A stretch of DNA of 5,992 nucleotides, taken from Flavobacteriales bacterium CG18_big_fil_WC_8_21_14_2_50_32_9. GTDB taxonomy: Bacteria; Bacteroidota; Bacteroidia; Flavobacteriales_E; Vicingaceae. Positions 1 to 5,992 of this stretch are shown here, one piece after another. Each line of letters begins with the position of its first letter. The first letter of the stretch is position 1. The stretch lies in NCBI GenBank assembly GCA_002770955.1, contig PCUH01000143.1, positions 1 to 5,992 on the forward strand, written 5' to 3'. The position numbers were made by a program, and so were the translations under genes. Under the pieces are notes generated by a model. It was not told the origin of the DNA. It was given only the letters and a program-made list of their open reading frames with translations, and ran no database searches.

Positions 1-1905
1 CCACTTATTAAACACAATAATTGCCCAGACTGTTGCAGCTGTATCTTCTGGGTTTTTTGAATAAAGTTTTTCTTTTAATTCCTTTATAGCAATAGGATTA
101 AATATTCCTTGTGCTTCTATAAAGGGTTGGCTTAACAAATCATTATCAATGGTAGAACGCAATTCATTTCTAAACCAACTTAATAAAGGTACTTCAAAAC
201 CGTGTTTTGGACGATTGTAAACTTCTTGAGGTAATTCTTCCCGAAAAGCATCTTGAAGTATCTTTTTTTTCATGCTTTCATTAATTTTAAAAGCCCTTGG
301 TAAATTAAATGCAAAATTAACTACTTTATGGTCTAAAAAAGGAACACGCACTTCCAAGCCATTTGCCATGCTCATCATATCTACTTTTCGAAGCATATCA
401 TTGGTTAGCACCATTTTAGTGTCTGTATAAAGCACATCATTCAAATCACCCTCTTTGCGGATGTATTTCAGCAATTCTTCTTTGCGTTTTTTGTATTCAA
501 AAGCAGTATCGCTCAATCGTTGGGGATTAAAAATCAACTCTTCTTTCAATAAATAATTGGCTTTTTCTTCGTTGATAATTGACGCCCAAAGCCAATATCG
601 TTCCTTATTACTCAAGTTTGCTCCTTGGCTAAATTTATAAAATTGCCTGTTTAGGTTGGTAAATTTGTTGTTTCTCGATTTTGGTAAAAATTTCCACAAT
701 GGAAGTCCCATTTTAACAACTTGTTCTTTAATTCCCAAATGTCGAGCTTTAAACTCTGCATTATGCTTATTATATCCCGAAAAAAGTTCATCAGCACCAT
801 CTCCCGAAAGGGCAACAGTAACTTCCTTTTTGGTATATTTACTCAATATATAAACTGCAATAGCCGAAGAATCAGCAAAAGGCTCATCAATACTATCTAT
901 AATTTCATCTAAATGTGCATACATTTCGGCATTAGTCAACGAAAACACATGATGTTTGCTTCCAATTTTTTTAGCTACTGCATTTGCATAATGCGTTTCA
1001 TCAAAGTAGGGTTCATCTTTAAATCCTATTGAAAAAGTATTCAAATCAGATTTATATTTTTTTGCAATTAAACTAATTATTGAGGAATCCACACCTCCAC
1101 TTAAAAAAGTACCCACAGGAACATCTGCTACCAATCTTTTTTCAACCGATTCATGCATCAAATCATACAACATCTCTTTCGACTTTTCATAATTAGTTGC
1201 CGATTTTTGTAGCGTTTCATTCTTAGCGTAAGGAATACAATAATACTCCGTTTCTGTAATTTTTTTTATATCAAAAATATGTTCAATAAAAATAAAATTA
1301 CCTGGTTTCAATTTTTTAACATGCAACAACATACTGTCATTTGAAGGTATATAATTGAATTGTAGATAATTAAAAAGAGATGCGTTATCAATTTTTTTAT
1401 CAATATTAAATGTACATATCGCTTTTAATTCTGATGCGAAAATAAATGTTGTTCCATCGAAATAATAGACCAACGGTTTTATTCCCATTCTATCACGAGC
1501 CATGAAAAGTGAATTTTCTTGCTTATCATAAACTGCAAAAGCGAAAAAACCATTTAATTTTTCTAAACAATCTTTTCCATATTTAATATAAAGATTCAAC
1601 AGGACCTCTGTGTCACTTTGAGTTAAAAAAGACATGCCTTGTTGTTCTAATTCAGCTCTTAACTCTTTAAAATTATAAATTTCCCCGTTAAAAATGAGTG
1701 TATAACGATTTAATCTATCTGAAAAAGGTTGGTTCGCTGCTTCTGAAGTATCAATAATAGAAAGTCGAGCATGACCTAAAGCAATTCCATCAAAAAGCAT
1801 GGTGCTTTGAAAATCAGGACCTCTTTTAGAAAGTAGTTTTGTTGCTTGTTCAATTTTGTTGAGTTCCTTCTGTTGCGTTGAAATAATTCCTACTATACCA
1901 CACAT
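1..1905 (-). CDS. asnB: Asparagine synthase (glutamine-hydrolysing), C-terminus cut by window edge
   Basis: Cytoplasmic class II glutamine amidotransferase. It hydrolyses glutamine and uses the ammonia to amidate AMP-activated aspartate, or a related carboxylate. The reading frame is open for 635 codons without a stop and runs off the window. The N-terminus reads MCGIVGII, so Cys2 becomes the N-terminal nucleophile once Met is removed, which fixes the start. The glutaminase domain covers about residues 2-210, with HARLSIID, FNGEIYN (N73, G74) and SDTE (D98), the usual glutamine-binding residues. It is followed by ARDRMGIKPL (136-145). The synthetase domain has the ATP-pyrophosphatase loop SGGVDSS (269-275), SGDGADE (367-373) and EVRVPFLD (518-525). 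The length resembles the long, roughly 630-residue Bacillus-type enzymes rather than E. coli AsnB (about 554). The visible end, AATVWAIIVFNKW, resembles the family's usual C-terminus, so probably only a few residues are missing. Free asparagine synthesis and amidation of a surface glycan or peptide precursor cannot be told apart from the sequence. All key residues are present and the T-runs cause no frameshift. Confidence 0.95.
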   Translation of the reverse strand, partial: MCGIVGIISTQQKELNKIEQATKLLSKRGPDFQSTMLFDGIALGHARLSIIDTSEAANQPFSDRLNRYTLIFNGEIYNFKELRAELEQQGMSFLTQSDTEVLLNLYIKYGKDCLEKLNGFFAFAVYDKQENSLFMARDRMGIKPLVYYFDGTTFIFASELKAICTFNIDKKIDNASLFNYLQFNYIPSNDSMLLHVKKLKPGNFIFIEHIFDIKKITETEYYCIPYAKNETLQKSATNYEKSKEMLYDLMHESVEKRLVADVPVGTFLSGGVDSSIISLIAKKYKSDLNTFSIGFKDEPYFDETHYANAVAKKIGSKHHVFSLTNAEMYAHLDEIIDSIDEPFADSSAIAVYILSKYTKKEVTVALSGDGADELFSGYNKHNAEFKARHLGIKEQVVKMGLPLWKFLPKSRNNKFTNLNRQFYKFSQGANLSNKERYWLWASIINEEKANYLLKEELIFNPQRLSDTAFEYKKRKEELLKYIRKEGDLNDVLYTDTKMVLTNDMLRKVDMMSMANGLEVRVPFLDHKVVNFAFNLPRAFKINESMKKKILQDAFREELPQEVYNRPKHGFEVPLLSWFRNELRSTIDNDLLSQPFIEAQGIFNPIAIKELKEKLYSKNPEDTAATVWAIIVFNKW

Positions 1906-1944
1906 ACTTCTTTTTATTGGATTGATTCGTTCGGTTTAAAGCTT

Positions 1945-1952
1945 CAAAAATA
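1945..1952 (-). promoter_or_regulatory. Candidate -7 promoter element for asnB
   Basis: Read on the minus strand this is TATTTTTG, an exact match to the Bacteroidota primary sigma factor -7 consensus TAnnTTTG. It sits about 40 nt upstream of the asnB start, a reasonable leader length. The expected -33 TTG about 19 nt further upstream is not present; TTAAC is found there instead. A second exact match, TAGTTTTG at 1996-1989, lies about 84 nt upstream of the start and also lacks a clear -33 box. In DNA this AT-rich, chance matches are likely, so the assignment is tentative. Confidence 0.25.
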
Positions 1953-1960
1953 CATTTTAA

Positions 1961-1989
1961 GAATATAAAGTTAAGTTTAATTTATATTC
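1961..1989. repeat. Imperfect 29-bp dyad, candidate operator
   Basis: GAATATAAA (1961-1969) and TTTATATTC (1981-1989) are perfect 9-bp inverted arms. Inside them TTAA (1971-1974) and TTAA (1977-1980) also pair, leaving one unpaired G at 1970 and a 2-nt centre. The dyad lies almost at the middle of the divergent intergenic region, between the candidate promoter elements, where a shared regulator of both genes would be expected to bind. Every base but the outermost G/C pair is A or T within the arms, so a chance palindrome is possible. No regulator gene is in the window. Confidence 0.35.
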
Positions 1990-2034
1990 AAAACTATAAA
2001 ATATTAGTCATACATTGCACTAAAATTTATAATC

Positions 2035-4419
2035 ATGATAAAAAGAACTCTAACCGCTTTATTAATAATAAGCCAAGCCTATTTAGGTTTTTCTCAATCA
2101 AGTAAAAATATCAATTTATTGTCTAATTTAACTTTTCCTTCCTCAAGAGGCGATTTGAATGATATTTGGGGAATTAAAATAGGCCTTAATGAATATGCCC
2201 TTGTAGGATTACAAGGAGGTGTATCTATTGTTGATGTAACCAATGCAACCAATCCTGTAGAAGTTTTTTATGCTCCAGGAGCTAACTCCATTTGGAGAGA
2301 TTTAAAAACATGGGATAATCATGTTTTCATTACCAATGAAACAAGTGGAGGTTTAATGATAATTGACCTCAATGCACTTCCTGGTACGTTAACAGCAGCT
2401 AATGTAACTAACTATACAGGAAGTACTTATCCATTTCAATCTGCTCATAATTTATACATTGATGAAAATGGAATTTGTTATGTTTTTGGAGCTGATAATG
2501 GTGTAGGTGGTGCAATTATGCTCGATTTATCTGTAAATCCTAAAGCCCCAATTGAGTTAGGAAGATACAATAGTTTTTATTTACACGATGGAGTTGTTAG
2601 AGGTGACACTCTTTGGGGTGCTGCTGTAAATGATGGTTTTTTTATTGTGGTAGATGTTTCAAACAAAACAGCTCCAGTAAATATGGCATCACGAACCACA
2701 TCAAGTTCTTTTACGCACAACATTTGGTTTTCTGATGATGGACAAACCGTTTATACTACTGATGAAGTAAGTAATGCTTTTATAGATGCCTATGACGTTA
2801 GTAATTTAACAAACATTACTTTTTTAGATAAAATTCAATCAAATCCAGGGCAAAATGTTATTCCTCACAATGCTCATTTTATGAATGATTACGTTATTAC
2901 TTCTTATTATAGAGACGGAGTAGTTATTCATGATGTTAGCGATCCTTCTAATATGATAGAAGTTGGTCATTACGATACTTCACCTGCTTTTAGTGGCAAT
3001 GGTTTTAATGGAGCTTGGGGGACCTATCCTTGGTTGCCTTCTGGAAATTTGTTGGTTTCTGACATAGAAAATGGTTTGTTTGTATTAGGACCAAATTATG
3101 TAAGAGCCGCTTATCTAGAAGGAAATATTACTAATTCTGTTACTTCAGCAGCACTTGATAATGTATTGGTTGAAATTGTTACAACAAACATTACAGCAAC
3201 TTCTAATTTAATAGGAGATTATAAAACAGGTATTGCTGATGCGGGTACTTATGATGTTATTTACTCAAAATTTGGTTTTTTTCCTGACACGCTATTTAAT
3301 GTTGCTTTAACCTCTGGAATTACAACCATAAGAAATGTTCAATTAGAACCTATGGTAAATTTCACTTTGCAAGGTCAAGTGCTTGAAAATGGAACTAACA
3401 ATCCAATTGCAAATGCTCAGGTAAAAATTGAAAATAGTCAATTTTCAACCACAGTAACAACTGATGTAAACGGAAACTTTGCTGTTTCTAATTTTATTGC
3501 CACAACCTATGAAGTTTCTATTGCTCATTGGGGTCATGAAAACATTTGTTTATCCAATCAAATGTTGAATTCAACAGGAAACCCTTATACATACACCTTA
3601 AACGTAGGCTACTATGATGATTTTGATTTTGATTTAGGATGGACAACATCAACATTAAATAACCCAACATCAGGTTTTTGGGAAAGAGATATTCCTGTCG
3701 GCACATTTTTGCAAAGTATTCCTTCTAATCCTGGAAATGATATTCCTACTGATTGTGGCAACCAAGCCTACGTTACTGGTAATGGCGGAGGTGGTGCTGG
3801 AAGCGATGATATTGATGGAGGAACAGTTATTTTAACTTCACCTATTTTTGATTTGTCTTCACAAACTGATCCTTACGTACACTTTTCTCGTTGGTTTTTT
3901 AATGCTGGTGGTTCTGGAAGTCCTGACGATTCTATGGTGGTTATTTTATCCAATGGTACAACCACTGCTCGAATTGACTATGCAGATGCAAATACACCTA
4001 ATTTTTCTACATGGGTATCTAAAAGCATTAAAATATCTAATTTTTTAACTTCTACTAACACCATGCAATTGATTGTTAAAGCAACAGACGAAGGTCAAGG
4101 ACATATTGCAGAAGCTGGTTTTGATGGTTTTTTCGTAATTGATTCTGCTGCAGTTTCAGTAGCTGAAAATACACTTAAAAATAACATAAATATTTATCCA
4201 AATCCTTTTAATGATGTATTAAATATAACTATTGATTATTCAGAATTTACAATCCTCAAAGCTGAAATTTATGACATTACAGGAAAATTAAAACAAACAC
4301 AAACTGTTTTAAACCAAAGCAAATTGCAAATCAAAACCAATTATTCCGCTGGAATTTATTTCATAAGGATTTATGGTGATGATGTTTTGTTGAAAACTGA
4401 AAAGGTAATACGATTTTAA
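2035..4419 (+). CDS. Secreted choice-of-anchor B (LVIVD-repeat) beta-propeller protein with T9SS type A sorting domain
   Basis: A 794-residue exported or cell-surface protein. A signal peptide spans about residues 1-21, with cleavage near GFSQ-S, which supports this start. Residues about 40-353 form a choice-of-anchor B propeller. Strands of the type GVSIVDVTNATNP (62), GGAIMLDL (158), FFIVVDVSNKTAP (202) and GVVIHDVSDPSN (295) recur every 42-53 residues, and the segment ends with the family-typical PSGNLLVSDIENGLFVL. Two carboxypeptidase-regulatory-like beta-sandwiches follow (about 358-438 and 443-524; the second is clearest at LQGQVLENGTNNPIANAQV). Next is a jelly-roll domain (about 526-706) with a Gly/Asp-rich loop at 573-596 and a SPIFDLS strand. 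The T9SS type A domain (about 715-794) shows INIYPNPFNDVLNI, YDITGK and SAGIYFIRI. The protein should cross the inner membrane by Sec and the outer membrane by T9SS, then be anchored or released. No catalytic motif is recognised, and adhesion, glycan or protein binding is only inferred. Family assignment is firm; function is unknown. Confidence 0.9.
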   Translation: MIKRTLTALLIISQAYLGFSQSSKNINLLSNLTFPSSRGDLNDIWGIKIGLNEYALVGLQGGVSIVDVTNATNPVEVFYAPGANSIWRDLKTWDNHVFITNETSGGLMIIDLNALPGTLTAANVTNYTGSTYPFQSAHNLYIDENGICYVFGADNGVGGAIMLDLSVNPKAPIELGRYNSFYLHDGVVRGDTLWGAAVNDGFFIVVDVSNKTAPVNMASRTTSSSFTHNIWFSDDGQTVYTTDEVSNAFIDAYDVSNLTNITFLDKIQSNPGQNVIPHNAHFMNDYVITSYYRDGVVIHDVSDPSNMIEVGHYDTSPAFSGNGFNGAWGTYPWLPSGNLLVSDIENGLFVLGPNYVRAAYLEGNITNSVTSAALDNVLVEIVTTNITATSNLIGDYKTGIADAGTYDVIYSKFGFFPDTLFNVALTSGITTIRNVQLEPMVNFTLQGQVLENGTNNPIANAQVKIENSQFSTTVTTDVNGNFAVSNFIATTYEVSIAHWGHENICLSNQMLNSTGNPYTYTLNVGYYDDFDFDLGWTTSTLNNPTSGFWERDIPVGTFLQSIPSNPGNDIPTDCGNQAYVTGNGGGGAGSDDIDGGTVILTSPIFDLSSQTDPYVHFSRWFFNAGGSGSPDDSMVVILSNGTTTARIDYADANTPNFSTWVSKSIKISNFLTSTNTMQLIVKATDEGQGHIAEAGFDGFFVIDSAAVSVAENTLKNNINIYPNPFNDVLNITIDYSEFTILKAEIYDITGKLKQTQTVLNQSKLQIKTNYSAGIYFIRIYGDDVLLKTEKVIRF

Positions 4420-4443
4420 CTTTTTTTGAAAAGAATTATTAAT

Positions 4444-4475
4444 TTGAGGTAATTGCTGAAAGTCAATTACCTCAA
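4444..4475 (+). terminator. Perfect 12-bp hairpin, probable terminator or leader hairpin
   Basis: TTGAGGTAATTG (4444-4455) and CAATTACCTCAA (4464-4475) are exact inverted repeats around the 8-nt loop CTGAAAGT. The hairpin starts 24 nt after the stop codon of the propeller gene, which fits a terminator. It is followed by TTCGTTT rather than a clean run of U, so termination may be weak. It ends only 14 nt before the ATG of the DUF6265 gene, so it would also lie in the leader of any read-through transcript and could influence translation of that gene. Confidence 0.55.
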
Positions 4476-4489
4476 TTCGTTTAAAAAGG

Positions 4490-4987
4490 ATGAAAAAAAC
4501 ACTACTTTTTATATTCCTGCTCTACTCTTCTTCTTTTTTAGTTGCTCAAGAAGTGCTAAAACTAAATGAAGGTGAACAACCTGCAAAAGCGACATTATCC
4601 CAACTGAATTGGTTGGTAGGTTATTGGAAAGGAGAAGGTTTTAATGGTGAATGTGATGAAATTTGGATGCCACAAACCGATAATACCCTACAAGGAATTT
4701 TTCGATTCTCCAAAGAAGGAAAAATAAATTTTACCGAATACATGGTGATTGAAGAAAAAGACAGCACATTGGCTTTGAAACTAAAACATTTTAGCAAAGA
4801 CCTTTCTGCTTGGGAGGAAAAAGAAAAATGGATTACTTTTAATTTGGTGAAAATAGAAAATCAAACCGCCTATTTTGATGGATTAACCTATCACCGAGAA
4901 GGAGATAAGTTAACCATAAGTTTAAAACTTACTTCCGACAAAAAAACATGGATTGAAGAATTTAAATTCACTAAAACTTCTTTTTAA
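4490..4987 (+). CDS. Exported DUF6265 family protein
   Basis: A 165-residue protein with an N-terminal signal peptide (MKKTLLFIFLLYSSSFLVAQ, cleavage near residue 20), so probably periplasmic or exported. No lipobox Cys is present. The mature part is one small beta-rich domain matching DUF6265: LSQLNWLVGYWKGEG (36-50), the acidic DEIWMPQTDNTLQGIFR (56-72), the KLKHFSKDLSAWEEKE stretch (97-112) and YFDGLTY (128-134). The LxxLxGxWxGxG opening resembles lipocalin-like or DUF1579-like barrels that may bind a small hydrophobic ligand, but the role of the family is unknown. The ATG is followed at once by a Lys-Lys signal peptide, which supports the start. AAAAAGG abuts the ATG, too close for a standard ribosome binding site. 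The gene lies 70 bp after the propeller gene on the same strand, with a hairpin between them, and is convergent with the next gene. Confidence 0.85.
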   Translation: MKKTLLFIFLLYSSSFLVAQEVLKLNEGEQPAKATLSQLNWLVGYWKGEGFNGECDEIWMPQTDNTLQGIFRFSKEGKINFTEYMVIEEKDSTLALKLKHFSKDLSAWEEKEKWITFNLVKIENQTAYFDGLTYHREGDKLTISLKLTSDKKTWIEEFKFTKTSF

Positions 4988-4990
4988 TCT

Positions 4991-5992
4991 CTAGTCTTGA
5001 TGTTCTCTACCTTTTATCTTGTTATTTTGATACTCTTTATCAAGAGCAACGTCCTCTTCTAGTAATTTTTTAGAAGGTGCTTTTTCGAGTAATTCGTCTA
5101 AATTAGGCTGACCAGCATTAACCCATGCAGTGTACCAATAGCTTCCTACTTTCACAATAGATTCGATTAGCCTTCTTTCAACCATACCATTTAGTTTTTG
5201 ATGGTATCTATTAGAATACTCTTCAGAATAAACTTTCATTATTGCTGCTCCTCTATTTTCTACACTGTATTTTCTATCTTGAGGGAATTCATCATTTAAT
5301 TGTTTTTCAATGTCTAAAACTGAATCTTTGGCGGTAAAACTTTCTTTAACAACATCCCACACGTCATTTTGAACATCATCAACATATTTAGCTCTTCCAA
5401 CAAAATAATCATACTCTTGATGTTTGAGTTCGGGCAAACGAGATTCCCAAAAGCCATGAATACCTTTTTGGTTAGTGAGTTGTCCGTTATAATTTTTGGT
5501 AGTATGAAGTGGTACATGCGAATCGCCAATATAATGTCCTAAATCGGCAGAAACTTTCAAAATCTTATCATAATCTTTAGCTTCAAATGCTTTTGTTAAA
5601 CGGATAACCATCACATTAACATGCCAAGGCACAATTCCATATTCTTGCAAGGTATCTTCCGAAAATTTCAGAACAGCATCATTCCATTTTCTAGGAACTA
5701 TTTCAAAAGGGTCTGAACCATAATGTTCATAATGATCTATATCAATGTAGTGTCGGGGTGCTTCTCCCTCAACAGCATAACGTCTTTTATCAGGATCAAC
5801 AGCGTGTTCTGTAATGTATTCAATGTTTTTTTTATAAAACTTAATCATTTCTGGAGGCAATGTAAAAACTGCCATTCGATTTATTTTTTTATGCCCGAAA
5901 AAACCCCAAGAATAGATAGTAGGTTGTTGGTAAAAAAACAATATTCCACTAAAGATTATTAATCCGACACTAATTTTGAAAAGAAACTTCAT
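4991..5992 (-). CDS. Exported zinc-dependent phospholipase C / S1-P1 nuclease-like protein
   Basis: A 333-residue exported hydrolase of the Zn-dependent phospholipase C / S1-P1 nuclease superfamily, which uses three zinc ions to cleave phosphodiester bonds in phospholipids or single-stranded nucleic acid. A hydrophobic signal segment (about 5-21) leads to IYS-WGFFGH. Cleavage before W29 would give the N-terminal Trp that ligates zinc in this superfamily. Other probable ligands are H34, D66 (VDPDKRRY), H81 (RHYID), H153 and D157 (GHYIGD), H163 (VPLH), H179 and E183 (IHGFWE). The H153-D157-H163 spacing and the final HxxxE match Bacillus cereus phospholipase C; S1/P1 nucleases end in HxxxD. The C-terminus (300-333) is a charged Lys/Glu-rich tail. 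Substrate cannot be read from the sequence: lipid, nucleic acid or another phosphodiester are all possible. The start codon is the last three bases of the window, so its leader and promoter are not visible. An upstream in-frame start cannot be excluded but is unlikely given the signal peptide. Confidence 0.88.
   Translation of the reverse strand: MKFLFKISVGLIIFSGILFFYQQPTIYSWGFFGHKKINRMAVFTLPPEMIKFYKKNIEYITEHAVDPDKRRYAVEGEAPRHYIDIDHYEHYGSDPFEIVPRKWNDAVLKFSEDTLQEYGIVPWHVNVMVIRLTKAFEAKDYDKILKVSADLGHYIGDSHVPLHTTKNYNGQLTNQKGIHGFWESRLPELKHQEYDYFVGRAKYVDDVQNDVWDVVKESFTAKDSVLDIEKQLNDEFPQDRKYSVENRGAAIMKVYSEEYSNRYHQKLNGMVERRLIESIVKVGSYWYTAWVNAGQPNLDELLEKAPSKKLLEEDVALDKEYQNNKIKGREHQD

Larger units (their letters stand above)
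1906..2034. promoter_or_regulatory. Divergent intergenic region between asnB and the T9SS-sorted propeller gene
   Basis: These 129 bp separate two divergently transcribed genes and must hold the promoter of each. The region is very AT-rich. No good Shine-Dalgarno precedes either start: asnB has only a purine-rich AAAAAGAAG just upstream, and the plus-strand gene has TTTATAATC before its ATG, as is common in Bacteroidota. For the plus-strand gene the closest match to the Bacteroidota -7 element (TAnnTTTG) is TACATTGC at 2011-2018, one T short of the consensus and only 16 nt before the ATG. No convincing -33 TTG accompanies it. No small ORF or RNA gene is visible here. Confidence 0.5.

Noticed and set aside
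656..912. Two short plus-strand open frames (656-853 and 721-912)
   Set aside because: They lie antisense to the conserved synthetase domain of asnB and their translations show no recognisable domain.
3751..3822. Gly/Asp-rich stretch considered as an RTX-type calcium repeat
   Set aside because: It occurs only once, lacks the nonapeptide periodicity of RTX repeats, and fits a loop of the jelly-roll domain.
3518..4048. Short open frames inside the propeller gene (3518-3706 minus, 3848-4048 plus)
   Set aside because: They overlap well-conserved domain sequence of the large secreted protein in other frames and have no start context or recognisable features.
4421..4427. T7 run just after the propeller stop codon considered as a terminator U-tract
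   Set aside because: No stable inverted repeat precedes it; the convincing hairpin lies downstream at 4444-4475.
4958..4969. Perfect 12-bp palindrome GAATTTAAATTC near the end of the DUF6265 gene
   Set aside because: It lies inside the coding sequence, has no loop or T-tract suitable for a terminator, and is unremarkable in AT-rich DNA.
5314..5962. Short open frames within the hydrolase gene (5314-5529 minus in another frame, 5723-5962 plus)
   Set aside because: They are covered by the zinc-ligand region of a clearly conserved gene and are low-complexity products of AT-rich DNA.

Overview
The window is AT-rich and carries four protein-coding genes. It looks like a piece of a Bacteroidota chromosome, most likely Flavobacteriales. 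The main reasons are a secreted protein ending in a type A sorting domain of the type IX secretion system (T9SS, found only in Bacteroidota), weak or absent Shine-Dalgarno sequences, and protein families (choice-of-anchor B, DUF6265, the 'WGFFGH' Zn-phospholipase/nuclease family) that are common there.

Layout: (1) 1-1905, minus strand: a glutamine-hydrolysing asparagine synthase, complete at its N-terminus and cut by the window edge within what should be the last few residues. (2) 1906-2034: a 129-bp divergent intergenic region with a long imperfect dyad (1961-1989) and candidate Bacteroidota-type promoter elements. (3) 2035-4419, plus strand: a 794-residue secreted multidomain protein made of a signal peptide, an LVIVD/choice-of-anchor-B beta-propeller, two carboxypeptidase-regulatory-like beta-sandwich domains, a jelly-roll domain and a T9SS sorting domain. 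(4) 4420-4489: a short spacer with a perfect 12-bp hairpin. (5) 4490-4987, plus strand: a small exported DUF6265 protein. (6) 4991-5992, minus strand: an exported zinc-dependent phospholipase C / S1-P1 nuclease-like protein, convergent with the DUF6265 gene and separated from it by only 3 bp between stop codons.

Three of the four genes encode exported proteins, but nothing shows that the four form one pathway. The plus-strand pair could be co-transcribed, although the hairpin between them argues for at least partial separation. I see no mobile element, CRISPR array, RNA gene, phage gene or defence module. This looks like ordinary chromosomal sequence. The points most worth a second look are the regularly spaced His-Asn/His-Asp motifs in the propeller, the dyad between the divergent genes, and the hairpin just before the DUF6265 start codon.
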